Positions 1 through 8,494 of a DNA stretch of 64,000 nt are shown here, piece after piece. Made by a program: the position numbers and the translations under genes. Below the pieces are notes generated by a model. It searched no databases. It saw only the letters and a program-made list of their open reading frames with translations, and was not told where the DNA came from. The stretch is from Chryseobacterium phosphatilyticum (GTDB taxonomy: Bacteria > Bacteroidota > Bacteroidia > Flavobacteriales > Weeksellaceae), in contig NZ_PPED02000001.1 of the NCBI RefSeq assembly GCF_002899825.2, positions 682,001 through 746,000 of the forward strand, given 5' to 3'. Position 1 is the first letter of the stretch. Each line of letters opens with the position of its first letter.

Positions 1-43
1 AAGCAAAATTCGAAACGTTACCTCTTCTGCTTTTTCTTTCCAT

Positions 44-1570
44 CTAGTTTTCTGTACCAAAGTCTTCTCCATGTCTTTTGATTTTAGTAAGAATTTCGTG
101 AATATCTTCTGTTGTGGTAATCGGGTTCAGGAACGTAAATTTCAGATAGAAATTTCCGTCAACTTTTGTACTGGCTACCAATACTTCCCCACTGTAAAAC
201 AGCTTCATCTTAATATATTGGTTCAATGCATTCAGGTCAGTAATATCAGGCCTTACATATCTGAAAACCAACACACTCAGATCAGAATCAGAAAGCAGTT
301 CAAAATCCTGATCTTCAGTAATCATTGATGCCGCATCTTTGGTAAGATCTATCACAGTGTCCGTATACTGTGCCAGTTGTTCTTTTCCCATCATTCTCAG
401 GGTAAACCAAAGTTTCAGGGCATCAAACCTTCTGGTACTTTGAGTAATGGACTTATTGATCTGTGCAGGAATTTCCTCTTCATCCATTTCTTTAGGATTC
501 AGATAATCTGCATGATGCTTAAGGATCAACAATTCTTTCTTGTTTTTAACAATGAAAGCACTACTGCTGATGGGCTGGAAAAAAGATTTATGATAATCTA
601 TCGTTACAGAATCTGCTCTTTCTATTCCAGTAAGAAGGTGGCGGTATTTTTCGCTTAATAATAATGCACACCCGTATGCAGCATCTACATGCATCCATAT
701 ATTGTACTGTTCTGCAATATTGGCAATATCTTTCAATGGATCTACATTTCCAAAATCTGTAGTTCCTGCAGTGGCTACGATTCCGATAGGAATATTACCT
801 AATTGTTCTTCTCTTTTAATGTATTTTTTAAGCAAGGAAATATCCATACAAAATCTCTCATCTGTAGGAACTTTAACAATTGATTTTTCTCCAAGTCCCA
901 TGATAGAAGCATTTTTCAGATTGCTGAAATGCGATTTATCCGAAACAAAAATTCTGAAACGGCTTGCTTCCTGTGGCAAACCATCCAGCTTAATATTATG
1001 ATTGTATCTTTTTTGAGAGAAGCAATCACGCATCATGACTAATCCCATCAGGTTACTTTGTGAACCTCCGGCGGTGAAAACACCGTCACTTTCATTGGTG
1101 TTATAGCCTAACTGTTCTGCCGTCCAGTCAATCAGTTTTCTTTCCATAAATGTTCCTCCTGCACTCTGATCATAAGTGTCTTGTGAGGAATTGATGGCGC
1201 TTACCAGAATTTCTCCGGCTAAAGCAGGAATGACCACCGGGCAGTTTAAGTGGGCAACATATTGTGGAAGATGAAAAGCAGTGGCATGCTTTACATAAAT
1301 ATGATCTACTTCGTTCAGTAGTTCTTTATAGGTAGAAAGTTTTTGATTAAGATCGATCTCCTGTACCATTCCTTTCATTTCTTTGGCTTCGATACCACTG
1401 AAAGGCTTGTCATTTCTGTAAAGAAATTGTTGTACAAGGTCTAAAGTGCTGTTGACTGCATTACGATAGTGATCGTAATTGTCCTGATGGAAAATATTTC
1501 CAAAATTCCCCGAAATGTGAGGTGATGTGGTGTTGGATACCTCTTCAAGGGGCGCAAAATTGTTGTTCAT
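44..1570 (-). CDS. Group II PLP-dependent amino acid decarboxylase
   Basis: Cytosolic pyridoxal-phosphate decarboxylase of the glutamate/diaminobutyrate/aromatic amino acid group, 508 aa and full length. Visible PLP-site elements are the substrate/cofactor loop TAGGSQSN near residue 166, TAGTTDFG near 267, the Asp of HVDAAYG (D296) and the Schiff-base lysine in DYHKSFF (K328). It is divergent from the 2-oxoglutarate oxygenase at 1787, with 216 bases of shared promoter DNA. In other Bacteroidota, lysine 4-hydroxylases of that oxygenase family are known beside PLP decarboxylases, so hydroxylysine or lysine is a plausible substrate. L-2,4-diaminobutyrate decarboxylation for a siderophore is the alternative. 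The family call is firm; the substrate is inferred. Confidence 0.9.
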   Translation of the reverse strand: MNNNFAPLEEVSNTTSPHISGNFGNIFHQDNYDHYRNAVNSTLDLVQQFLYRNDKPFSGIEAKEMKGMVQEIDLNQKLSTYKELLNEVDHIYVKHATAFHLPQYVAHLNCPVVIPALAGEILVSAINSSQDTYDQSAGGTFMERKLIDWTAEQLGYNTNESDGVFTAGGSQSNLMGLVMMRDCFSQKRYNHNIKLDGLPQEASRFRIFVSDKSHFSNLKNASIMGLGEKSIVKVPTDERFCMDISLLKKYIKREEQLGNIPIGIVATAGTTDFGNVDPLKDIANIAEQYNIWMHVDAAYGCALLLSEKYRHLLTGIERADSVTIDYHKSFFQPISSSAFIVKNKKELLILKHHADYLNPKEMDEEEIPAQINKSITQSTRRFDALKLWFTLRMMGKEQLAQYTDTVIDLTKDAASMITEDQDFELLSDSDLSVLVFRYVRPDITDLNALNQYIKMKLFYSGEVLVASTKVDGNFYLKFTFLNPITTTEDIHEILTKIKRHGEDFGTEN

Positions 1571-1683
1571 ATACTTTTTGTAAGGTGATTTTTTAAATCA
1601 ATAGATTGTTTGTGGTTTTTCGACATGTTTACATATATGTCTGACAGTCAAGTTTTTAAATTTTTCATTTTTTTCTTTTTTTG

Positions 1684-1714
1684 TTTGGCAGTTCAGTAAT
1701 TATTCATAAATTTG
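1684..1714 (+). promoter_or_regulatory. Promoter for the 2OG oxygenase gene
   Basis: TTTG at 1684-1687, a 19-nt spacer and TAAATTTG at 1707-1714 match the Bacteroidota primary-sigma consensus (TTTG, about 19 nt, TAnnTTTG). The start of transcription would be near 1720, about 65 bases before the ATG at 1787. Confidence 0.65.
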
Positions 1715-1729
1715 AACCAGTTATTGTTA

Positions 1730-1746
1730 TTTAGAATAATTAAAAA
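1730..1746. promoter_or_regulatory. Imperfect Fur-like operator between divergent promoters
   Basis: TTTAGAAT-A-ATTAAAAA is a 7-1-7-style imperfect inverted repeat: six of eight right-arm bases match the complement of the left arm. It lies just after the predicted plus-strand start site and just downstream of the minus-strand -7 element, where a repressor would block both genes. Fur control is only a guess, based on the similar half-site at 29208-29226 and the common iron regulation of such amine genes. Confidence 0.25.
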
Positions 1747-1776
1747 CAAAGATAAAAATTATTACTAAACACCAAA
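1747..1776 (-). promoter_or_regulatory. Promoter for the decarboxylase gene
   Basis: Read on the minus strand, TTTG (1776-1773), an 18-nt spacer and TATCTTTG (1754-1747) fit the Bacteroidota consensus. The implied transcript starts near 1740 and has a leader of about 170 nt before the start codon at 1570. It overlaps the divergent promoter region. Confidence 0.6.
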
Positions 1777-1786
1777 TTTTTTTTTA

Positions 1787-2884
1787 ATGAATTCTCTAGA
1801 AATTTTAGATAACGACAGTATGACAGAAGTAAAACTGCTTCCTACCGTCATTGAGATCACATCTCAGGAGCGAAGAATGATAAAAGATGCAGCGGAGCAT
1901 CTGGAGAAAAAATACGGAAGCTATGAAAACCGTGACTTTATAAAACATGTTCATCAAATGGCTTCTTATTTTTTACCCGAGAGAATTTTACATATAGCGG
2001 CTGATTTTGCGAGCGATTTTTCAAAAAATCAATATGGAGCCTTGATTTTTCAAGGATTAATGGATATTGACCAGGAACTTTTGGGTACAACTCCACCCAA
2101 CTGGCAATCTGCAGATTATTCCAAATTTAACCTGTATGGTTTTGCCTGTGCACTGATTCATGGTGCTCTTCCTTCAAAACCGGTACAATATTATTCACAA
2201 CGTAAAGGAGGCGGGCTGATCCATGCGATTATACCGGATGAGAAAATGCGCGAAACGCAGACCGGTTCGGGTTCTGCAACAGATTTGTATGTGCATACGG
2301 AAGATGCTTTCCTGAAGCATCAGGCAGATTTCCTGAGCTTTATGTATGTAAGGAACGAAGAGCAGGTGCCTTCTACCCTATATTCTATCCGTTCTCATAA
2401 GTCTATCGGAGAAAATTACAGACCTCTGTTTGACAGAATTTACAAAATTCCAAAGGATGCTAATCTGGAAACGGGAGAAAGTGAAGAAGAAGCGTTGGAT
2501 TCTGTGTTATATGGAAATAACAAGCTTCCTTTCATGAGGTTTGATGCGGCAGAACAGCTTTTTAATCCAAGCATTAAGCAATCCGATGATGCCCATCAGT
2601 GCCTGGCAGAATTCTGGGATGAAGCAAGGCATTTGATTTATTCAGGCTTTACTCCACAGGCCGGGGATGTAATCCTGGTTAATAATCATTTATGCGCTCA
2701 CGGAAGATCTGCATTCCGTGCAGGAGTAAGAAATATTGACGGTATTGAATATGCATGCGAAAGAAGGATTATGCTTCGCATGATGAGTAAAGTAAGCCTC
2801 ATTGATATGAGGGCACACACCCTTACTGAAGATCCGTTTTTTGTAATCGAAGAACATTTGGGCAAGAACTTTCAACATTTGTAG
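1787..2884 (+). CDS. Clavaminate synthase-like Fe(II)/2-oxoglutarate oxygenase, probable amino acid hydroxylase
   Basis: A 365-aa cytosolic non-haem iron oxygenase of the TauD/TfdA-clavaminate synthase superfamily. The metal triad is visible as HTED (H170, E172) and the distal His in HLCAHGR (H305); arginines in the following RRIMLRMM segment would bind 2-oxoglutarate. The sequence around HTEDAF and the VRN...QVPS stretch resembles the VioC/asparagine oxygenase/lysine hydroxylase (KDO) subgroup, which hydroxylates free basic amino acids. The divergent PLP decarboxylase suggests a hydroxylated diamine or amino alcohol as pathway product. The family call is strong. Lysine as substrate is an inference from recalled Flavobacterium and Chitinophaga enzymes with similar context. 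Confidence 0.85.
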   Translation: MNSLEILDNDSMTEVKLLPTVIEITSQERRMIKDAAEHLEKKYGSYENRDFIKHVHQMASYFLPERILHIAADFASDFSKNQYGALIFQGLMDIDQELLGTTPPNWQSADYSKFNLYGFACALIHGALPSKPVQYYSQRKGGGLIHAIIPDEKMRETQTGSGSATDLYVHTEDAFLKHQADFLSFMYVRNEEQVPSTLYSIRSHKSIGENYRPLFDRIYKIPKDANLETGESEEEALDSVLYGNNKLPFMRFDAAEQLFNPSIKQSDDAHQCLAEFWDEARHLIYSGFTPQAGDVILVNNHLCAHGRSAFRAGVRNIDGIEYACERRIMLRMMSKVSLIDMRAHTLTEDPFFVIEEHLGKNFQHL

Positions 2885-2920
2885 TATTAATTAGACTTTT
2901 TTTTAATTGTCCCTGATGTT

Positions 2921-2957
2921 AAATCCTTTTTAAGCTGGTCTTAAAAAGGATTTTTTT
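2921..2957 (+). terminator. Rho-independent terminator after the oxygenase gene
   Basis: A perfect 13-bp stem (AAATCCTTTTTAA with its complement), a 7-nt loop and a T-run ending at 2957 lie 36 bases after the stop codon. Confidence 0.85.
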
Positions 2958-2979
2958 GAAATTTAAATAAAAAATAAGT

Positions 2980-3007
2980 AACCCCGTAATGGCAATGATG
3001 CGGGGTT
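2980..3007 (-). terminator. Terminator after the esterase gene
   Basis: AACCCCG (2980-2986) pairs with CGGGGTT (3001-3007). On the minus strand it is followed by ACTTATTTTTT, just after the stop of the gene at 3020-3832. Confidence 0.6.
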
Positions 3008-3019
3008 CATTTTCTAAAA

Positions 3020-3832
3020 TTATTGTTTAAAAAAACGGTCAAACAAAGACAATTGCTCAGATAATGATCTGCTCCAATACTCAGGAACATGGCCTCCTAA
3101 GGATTCGGCATATACATGCTGAACTTTGGCTTCTGTCAGTTTTTTATGAAAATTTCTGTTCATTTGAATCATTTGCGTATCCTCCGTACCACAATCAAAA
3201 ATATATTGCTGCCCGGCTGCTGCCATTAGTTTAATTTTGTTATCAGTAAGAAAGTCCGGGCTGATAGATTCTAGAGGGCCCAGTACTTTATTAACCATAT
3301 ATTTCTGATACCCTTCACCAAATGAAGTAAGATCTAATGCTCCACATGAGCTGCCTACCATTCCAAAGGTTTTATTGTAAGTGACCCCAATATTAGTCGC
3401 TCCATAACCACCCATACTCCACCCCAAAATACCTCTGTACTTTTTATCTGCCTTCACCGGATAGTTCTTATCAATGAATTCCACCAATTCTTTTCCGATA
3501 AAAGTCTGATATTGAGAATCTTTAACAAAAGGACTGTCTACATACCAGGAACTGTAGTTCCCATCCGGAAGAATATAGATGGTTTTATATTCCTGAGCCT
3601 TTTTAACCAAATCCGGAATATCCTGCTTGATGATCCTATCCGGATTACCACTGAAACCATGAAGAATATACACAGAAGGATAAAGAGTATTTTTCTGGAC
3701 ATTGGGGGTAATGATGATCGTTTTGATTTTTTTATTCATTTTCGGGCTGAAAATTTCCTGATGAATAATTTTTTGTGCTGATAACTGAATGCATGCTGTC
3801 AGTACAAATAGAATTTTGATAAGCTTCTTCAT
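3020..3832 (-). CDS. Secreted esterase of the putative-esterase (esterase D-like) family
   Basis: A 270-aa alpha/beta hydrolase with an N-terminal signal peptide (about residues 1-20, ending LSAQ), so periplasmic or exported. The nucleophile elbow is GWSMGGYG with Ser139. LHGFSG near residue 58 forms the oxyanion region, an acidic residue in DCGTED (213-218) and His248 in GGHVPEYW complete the triad. It resembles tributyrin esterase, S-formylglutathione hydrolase and antigen 85-type proteins. The substrate is unknown. It is a single gene with its own terminator, unlinked in function to its neighbours. Confidence 0.85.
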   Translation of the reverse strand: MKKLIKILFVLTACIQLSAQKIIHQEIFSPKMNKKIKTIIITPNVQKNTLYPSVYILHGFSGNPDRIIKQDIPDLVKKAQEYKTIYILPDGNYSSWYVDSPFVKDSQYQTFIGKELVEFIDKNYPVKADKKYRGILGWSMGGYGATNIGVTYNKTFGMVGSSCGALDLTSFGEGYQKYMVNKVLGPLESISPDFLTDNKIKLMAAAGQQYIFDCGTEDTQMIQMNRNFHKKLTEAKVQHVYAESLGGHVPEYWSRSLSEQLSLFDRFFKQ

Positions 3833-3933
3833 GTTTAAAATATTTAATTAATGATAATCACAGGCTTGTAATTACAGAACATATAATGTACCAATGATCT
3901 TTTTGACAAAACAAAATTGCGGTAGAAAAAGAG

Positions 3934-3965
3934 AAAAAGCCTCAACATATGTTGAAGCTTTTTTT
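3934..3965 (-). terminator. Terminator after the Crp-like regulator
   Basis: AAAAAGC plus TCAACAT pair with ATGTTGA plus GCTTTTT around one mismatch. On the minus strand a T-rich tract follows. The hairpin ends one base from the stop codon of the 3967-4539 gene. Confidence 0.75.
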
Positions 3966-3966
3966 A

Positions 3967-4539
3967 TTATATTTCTTTCTTTATACGGCTAAGCTGTGTG
4001 GGGGTTATGCCCAGATAAGAAGCAATCTGATGTTGCTTCAGTCTGCTATGCAGAGATTTATTTTCTAATAATTGTAAATAGCGTTGTTTTGCCGTTTCAT
4101 ACTTTAAAGAAACTTCCAGTGGTTCCTTTTTAACCACCCAGTTTTTCTCTAAATAATATAAATGGAACAGCGCAAGGTCATGATGCTTTTCAAGCAGTTC
4201 ACGATAAGCCTTTACAGGATATTGAATGACTGTACAGTCTTCAAGGGCAATCATATTAAAATCACTGGGCTCATTTTTTATGATGGCCGCCGTGGATGCC
4301 ACAAAGCTGTTTTCTTCAAAGAAAATTTTATAGATAGAATCCCCATTTTCATCAATGGTATAATAGCCTACCAATCCTGATTTTAAAAAGTAGTAAAATC
4401 TTGCCATATGCCCGGCTTCCAGAAGAAGGTCATTTTTGCTATACTTTTCTTCTGTGCAAATATTGAGTAAAGCTTCAGTCGTCTCTTCCGATAAAGAATA
4501 GTATTGATTGACTTTCTCTAAAAAATATAATTGATTCAT
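3967..4539 (-). CDS. Crp/Fnr-family transcriptional regulator (Bacteroidota type)
   Basis: A 190-aa protein with an N-terminal cyclic-nucleotide-binding jelly roll (about residues 15-115, ending in the IQYPVKAYREL segment) and a C-terminal helix-turn-helix reading HQIASYLGITPTQLSRI. It lacks the Fnr iron-sulfur cysteine pattern. Such short Crp-like proteins are abundant in Flavobacteriia, and few have known effectors. It lies 43 bases downstream of the GNAT gene on the same strand and may be co-transcribed with it. Its targets cannot be told from the sequence. Confidence 0.85.
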   Translation of the reverse strand: MNQLYFLEKVNQYYSLSEETTEALLNICTEEKYSKNDLLLEAGHMARFYYFLKSGLVGYYTIDENGDSIYKIFFEENSFVASTAAIIKNEPSDFNMIALEDCTVIQYPVKAYRELLEKHHDLALFHLYYLEKNWVVKKEPLEVSLKYETAKQRYLQLLENKSLHSRLKQHQIASYLGITPTQLSRIKKEI

Positions 4540-4582
4540 TATTTGGAAAACGCAAAAGTGCAGGTTTTTTAATGTTTTATTG

Positions 4583-5104
4583 TTACTCCAATATTTTCTT
4601 CATCATCAAATCGGTCTGTTCTTCCTCTCCAAGCCTGAAAATATGTTTATCAAACTCAACAAATCCGTTCTTTTTATAGAAATTCAACGCCCTCAGGTTT
4701 TCTTCCCAAACTCCCAGCCATACATAAGATTTATCAAGTTGATGCGCTGTTTCTAAAGCCTGATGATACAGTAATTGTCCAACTCTTTGACCATGATGAC
4801 TCTTCTTTACGTAAATTCTTTCGATCTCAAGACTGGTCTCATTCTGTAACTCGGTCTGTGCTTTACCGGAATTAATTTTTAAATAGCCCACCGGGTTATC
4901 TTCCTCCCATGCAATGTAGAAAAAAGAATCAGGAGTATTTAACTCAGATTTTATCTTTTCTGTGGCAAAACTTTCTTCGAGATACTTTTTCATGGCCTCT
5001 TCAGTATTATGTTCCGAGAAAGTTTCAGAAAAAGTTTGTATTCCCAGACTTTGTATTGTTTCAAGGTCTGCCGAAGATGCTTTGTTAATAATAATGGATG
5101 TCAT
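4583..5104 (-). CDS. GNAT-family N-acetyltransferase
   Basis: A 173-aa single-domain acetyltransferase. The acetyl-CoA pyrophosphate loop is in HHGQRVGQLL (about residue 100), followed by the helix and the C-terminal YVWLGVWEENLRALNFYKK segment, typical of the PaiA-like branch that acetylates polyamines or other small amines. It is cytosolic with no signal peptide. It lies 14 bases downstream of the nucleosidase gene on the same strand, so the two are probably one transcript. The acceptor substrate is unknown. Confidence 0.85.
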   Translation of the reverse strand: MTSIIINKASSADLETIQSLGIQTFSETFSEHNTEEAMKKYLEESFATEKIKSELNTPDSFFYIAWEEDNPVGYLKINSGKAQTELQNETSLEIERIYVKKSHHGQRVGQLLYHQALETAHQLDKSYVWLGVWEENLRALNFYKKNGFVEFDKHIFRLGEEEQTDLMMKKILE

Positions 5105-5118
5105 AATGACTAATCATT

Positions 5119-5700
5119 TTATGAAAACAATATTTTCTTAAAAGCTTCAGAGGCCAGATGTACCTGTATACTCCAGTCATCTGCGGCATCGCTTCCGGCA
5201 TCATCTGAAATATACTTCAGGCATAAAAACGGAATATTCTCCTGTTGGGCAATCAATGCAAGCGGATATGCTTCCATGTCTACAATATTATAATCTGTTT
5301 CGGAATGATTCATTTCAAAACTATCACCACTTCCACAGATTCCCTCCTTCAAAGTATCCATCTTAAGTCCATATTCTAAGATTGGAGGAACTCCTGATAA
5401 TGGGGTTTCATAGAGTTTAAATCCTAAGCCTCTTACATCCATATCCCTCTGGATAAATTTTGTACAACAGACCACTTCTCCTTTGTGAAATCCTTTACTT
5501 CCTGCAGAACCCAAATTCACTATCAGTTTAGGTTTTCTTGTATGGATTTCTTTAGTCAATTCGATGGCAGCATTTACTTTACCGATTCCTGTTATTAATT
5601 TATTTTTTCCTTCAAATACCGTTCCTGCTTCAGAGTCTAATGCAAAAACAAAAAGAGTATCTGCTATAGGATATTGTGTTTCGTTGTTAATTTTTATCAT
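5119..5700 (-). CDS. Nucleoside phosphorylase/MTAN-family nucleosidase
   Basis: A 193-aa protein of the PNP/UDP phosphorylase superfamily. VNLGSAGSKG (about 61-70) forms the phosphate or catalytic-water loop, DMEAYP (141-146) is the nucleoside ribose-binding Met-Glu signature, and the acidic pair in YISDDAG (about 164-169) corresponds to the catalytic aspartate of methylthioadenosine/S-adenosylhomocysteine nucleosidases. It is shorter than standard MTAN (about 230 aa) but shows all three elements. The reaction is probably hydrolysis of a purine nucleoside; the exact substrate is uncertain. A TACCTTTG element sits 30 bases upstream on the minus strand. Confidence 0.8.
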   Translation of the reverse strand: MIKINNETQYPIADTLFVFALDSEAGTVFEGKNKLITGIGKVNAAIELTKEIHTRKPKLIVNLGSAGSKGFHKGEVVCCTKFIQRDMDVRGLGFKLYETPLSGVPPILEYGLKMDTLKEGICGSGDSFEMNHSETDYNIVDMEAYPLALIAQQENIPFLCLKYISDDAGSDAADDWSIQVHLASEAFKKILFS

Positions 5701-5730
5701 TGAAATAAAAGAATTTATTAAGCTGTTTTA

Positions 5731-5758
5731 CAAAGGTATGACAGTTTTTCTTTTCAAT
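5731..5758 (-). promoter_or_regulatory. Promoter for the nucleosidase-GNAT unit
   Basis: Minus-strand TACCTTTG occupies 5738-5731, with ATTG at 5758-5755 and a 16-nt spacer. This is slightly short but otherwise consistent with the Bacteroidota consensus. Confidence 0.45.
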
Positions 5759-5786
5759 ACATGTTGTACATTAATAATACTCTTAC

Positions 5787-6443
5787 TTATATATCATTTT
5801 CGATAATACTCAATTCTTTTTCAGGATGCCAATCACTTAAATTCTCCATTACTCCATGTCTGATTATTAAAATCAAGTGATCACTCATAGGATGACAAAT
5901 AATACTATCCATATTTCCCTCAATTTTAATTAAGGTATCGGGAATTGGAAATTCTCCTGCAGGAGAGAGAAAAAATTCAAAATAAACTCTCTTTTCCTTT
6001 GTTTCTTCCATAAAATTTAATCCTACCGCACTGCTATTACCCTTTGTTAAATTTCCTATTTGTTTATTATAATGTTTTAACGTTCTACTTAGAACCGTAA
6101 AAAATCTTACAGGTTTATCTATTTCTTCTTTCTTTGGCCAAATAGAAATATTTTTATAATCGGAAGTTCCGTCTTTTAAATTAATTTTGTAATGAATATG
6201 TCCACTTTGATGAAATGAATATTTGCCTGAATTTTTCTCTAATTCATTAAAATCTTTTGGAATTTCAAGTTCAAGTTCTTTTGTTTCAGTAAACGAAGTT
6301 GTTGTTTTTTCAGAATAGTTGGCTTGGTAAGCTGATCCCCAGTAAAAATCATCTCCATTCATTTCAAACCAATAAAACTTATAAAAAATTTCTTTTCCAA
6401 ATGTTAATAATAAGCGAACTCTTATTTGCTCAGGTATTTCCAT
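5787..6443 (-). CDS. Hypothetical protein, unrecognised
   Basis: A 218-aa predicted soluble protein with no signal peptide and no motif I recognise. It is rich in aromatic and charged residues, looks mainly beta-stranded (alternating hydrophobics in YYKF, HYKIN, IYFEFF-like runs), and seems more AT-rich than its neighbours. It stands alone between the nucleosidase and the DsbA-like gene, with its own upstream gap. The composition and lack of family resemblance suggest a recently acquired gene; an immunity or repair-accessory role is possible but unsupported. Confidence 0.6.
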   Translation of the reverse strand: MEIPEQIRVRLLLTFGKEIFYKFYWFEMNGDDFYWGSAYQANYSEKTTTSFTETKELELEIPKDFNELEKNSGKYSFHQSGHIHYKINLKDGTSDYKNISIWPKKEEIDKPVRFFTVLSRTLKHYNKQIGNLTKGNSSAVGLNFMEETKEKRVYFEFFLSPAGEFPIPDTLIKIEGNMDSIICHPMSDHLILIIRHGVMENLSDWHPEKELSIIENDI

Positions 6444-6510
6444 AATGTTTAATTATTAAAATATTTTATAAAGTTAGTGTTTTGGAATATTTTGATGATC
6501 AATTAAAAAT

Positions 6511-6546
6511 TAAACCCCAAAACAATTGTATCTGTTTTGGGGTTTA
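6511..6546 (-). terminator. Terminator after the DsbA-like gene
   Basis: A perfect 13-bp stem (AAACCCCAAAACA with its complement) and an 8-nt loop lie directly after the stop codon at 6553. On the minus strand it runs into TTTAATTTTTAATT. Confidence 0.85.
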
Positions 6547-6552
6547 ATGATA

Positions 6553-7254
6553 TTAAATGCTACATCCGTCAGCATCGCATGAAGCACCACTGCTACCGGA
6601 AAGATCCTTAAACGGACTTACAGTTTCTTTATAGGTTTGCTGAAGTGCATCTTCAAATACATCAACCGGTTGTGCTCCGGAAACCGCATATTTTCCGTTC
6701 AGAACGAAAAAAGGAACCCCTGAAACACCATTGTTTCTCGCTTCAAGAATATCCTGATTCACTTCGTAATCAAGTTCGTCAGACGTCACTGCCTTGGTAG
6801 CTTCATCTTTATCAATTCCTAATTTCTCAGCAAGAGAAACCAAAACATCAACATCTCCAACATTTTTACCATCAATGAAATGAGCGATAAATAATGCTTC
6901 TTCCATTTCATTCGATTTATTATGCTTTTTGGCAAGGTGAAGTAGTTTATGAGCATTGAAAGTATTGGTGATCAATGTTTTTTCAAAATTAAAATCGATA
7001 CCGGCTCCTTTACCCATTTGAGTCACCTGACTTAGCATTTGTGTAGCCTGAGCTTCAGCAACTCCTTTTTTTTCTCTGAAATACTGGATGGTATCCTGAG
7101 TTTTATTTACTTCCAGAGTCGGATCCAGTTGAAAACTCTTCCACTCCACTTCTACCTGATCTTTGAATGGTAGTTTTTCTAAAGCCTGCTCAAAATTATT
7201 TTTCCCGATATAACAAAACGGACACATCACGTCCGACCATATTTCTATTTTCAT
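6553..7254 (-). CDS. DsbA-family (FrnE-like) thiol oxidoreductase
   Basis: A 233-aa thioredoxin-fold protein without a signal peptide, so cytosolic. The active site CPFC is at residues 11-14 directly after the first beta strand, and the cis-proline loop is GVSGVPFF near residue 175. This is the FrnE/2-hydroxychromene-2-carboxylate isomerase-like branch of DsbA, associated with oxidative stress tolerance. The C-terminus carries two further cysteines (CDADGCSI), as in FrnE proteins, where the tail cysteines take part in disulfide exchange. A minus-strand TACCTTTG element at 7283-7290 lies 29 bases upstream of the start. Confidence 0.9.
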   Translation of the reverse strand: MKIEIWSDVMCPFCYIGKNNFEQALEKLPFKDQVEVEWKSFQLDPTLEVNKTQDTIQYFREKKGVAEAQATQMLSQVTQMGKGAGIDFNFEKTLITNTFNAHKLLHLAKKHNKSNEMEEALFIAHFIDGKNVGDVDVLVSLAEKLGIDKDEATKAVTSDELDYEVNQDILEARNNGVSGVPFFVLNGKYAVSGAQPVDVFEDALQQTYKETVSPFKDLSGSSGASCDADGCSI

Positions 7255-7325
7255 TGTAGATATTTTATGAAATTTAATACGGCAAAGGTACGAATTTATT
7301 TTAATGTAATAAAATTTGTTACAGT

Positions 7326-8492
7326 TTAATTTTGGTACACAGCAGCTCCCTCACTTTGCTTCTCAACTCTATTTCTCAGAATCATCATCAGGTAAGCAAG
7401 AATTCCGAAAACCAATCCCACCCATGGGGTAAACTCTACTCCTTTTGTAACAATAATCCAGCCTCCTATAGTTGTTCCTAACGTTACCCCGAGGTTGCCA
7501 AATGAGGTTGCCAGACTATTGGCAAATTCCAGTGATTCAGGAGCAGAAGAAATCATATAAGTGGAAGCATTCAAAAAACTGGGTGAGTACAAAAAGCCCC
7601 AGACCCCTATCACCATTATGGTAGCCCATAGATTTCCATCAGAGAGATACAGCAGTACAGGAATCAAGACGGTTCCTGAAAGAAAAACGGCTGTGGTTCC
7701 CACTACATTTTTGTTAAGCATTTTCCCGGCAATCCAATTGGCAATAACCCCGACAACACCAAACAGCAGCAGCATATAGCTTACCATTGAAGTATCCATG
7801 TCCTTGGCTTTATTCAGATAATCCGCAAAATAACTATAGGTAGAAAACCACGCAGTGATCATAAAAAAGTTCATCAAAGTACTCAAAATAAACGGGGGTT
7901 GTTTTAAAATCCTGATCTGATTTCCATAGGATTTCTTTTCTTTCACAGGCATAGACGGAAGAAAATAAAATATTGAGACTAAAGCTATCACACTTACCAC
8001 AGTCTGGATCATAAATGAATACTCCCATGAACCAACACCCGCTATCCAGGTAGCAAACGGAACTGTTGTTACCATTGCTATGGCTACTCCGTTAAAAACA
8101 ATGCTCATCAATTCATTTTTCCTGTGCTCATCTGCCTGAGATACCGCTACTGACAATGCTGTTGCAATATATACCGGCTGCAGAAACGCCGGAAGAATTC
8201 TTACCAGCATCAGCAACCAGAACAGAGGTGAAAGGGACGAAACAAGCCCGGTAACCATAAACATGAAAATGGAGGTCAGCATGATTTTTTTCCGATTAAA
8301 TCCAGAAGTAAGTAGTGTCATAAATGGTCCTGTAAGCGCTATGACCAAGGCAAATGCACTCAACAGATATCCGGCCTTATCAATGCTTATTTTATAATGT
8401 TCTGCGAGTTGGGGAAGAACTCCTATGACTCCAAATTCAGTGGTAATGACTGCTATAAACCCCAGACACCCTATGAATGCATATTTTTTCAT
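7326..8492 (-). CDS. MFS efflux transporter (AraJ/DHA1-like)
   Basis: A 388-aa inner-membrane protein with about 12 predicted transmembrane helices over its whole length. The N-terminal half has the GPFMTLLTSGFNRKKIM loop, equivalent to the MFS motif A between helices 2 and 3. It resembles sugar or drug efflux proteins of the DHA1 class. It starts 2 bases after the stop of the HSL-type hydrolase gene on the same strand, so the two are translationally linked, and an HxlR repressor is divergent upstream. Export of a product or substrate of the hydrolase, or of a quinone or aldehyde stressor sensed by HxlR, is a reasonable guess. Confidence 0.85.
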   Translation of the reverse strand: MKKYAFIGCLGFIAVITTEFGVIGVLPQLAEHYKISIDKAGYLLSAFALVIALTGPFMTLLTSGFNRKKIMLTSIFMFMVTGLVSSLSPLFWLLMLVRILPAFLQPVYIATALSVAVSQADEHRKNELMSIVFNGVAIAMVTTVPFATWIAGVGSWEYSFMIQTVVSVIALVSIFYFLPSMPVKEKKSYGNQIRILKQPPFILSTLMNFFMITAWFSTYSYFADYLNKAKDMDTSMVSYMLLLFGVVGVIANWIAGKMLNKNVVGTTAVFLSGTVLIPVLLYLSDGNLWATIMVIGVWGFLYSPSFLNASTYMISSAPESLEFANSLATSFGNLGVTLGTTIGGWIIVTKGVEFTPWVGLVFGILAYLMMILRNRVEKQSEGAAVYQN

Positions 8493-8494
8493 AA

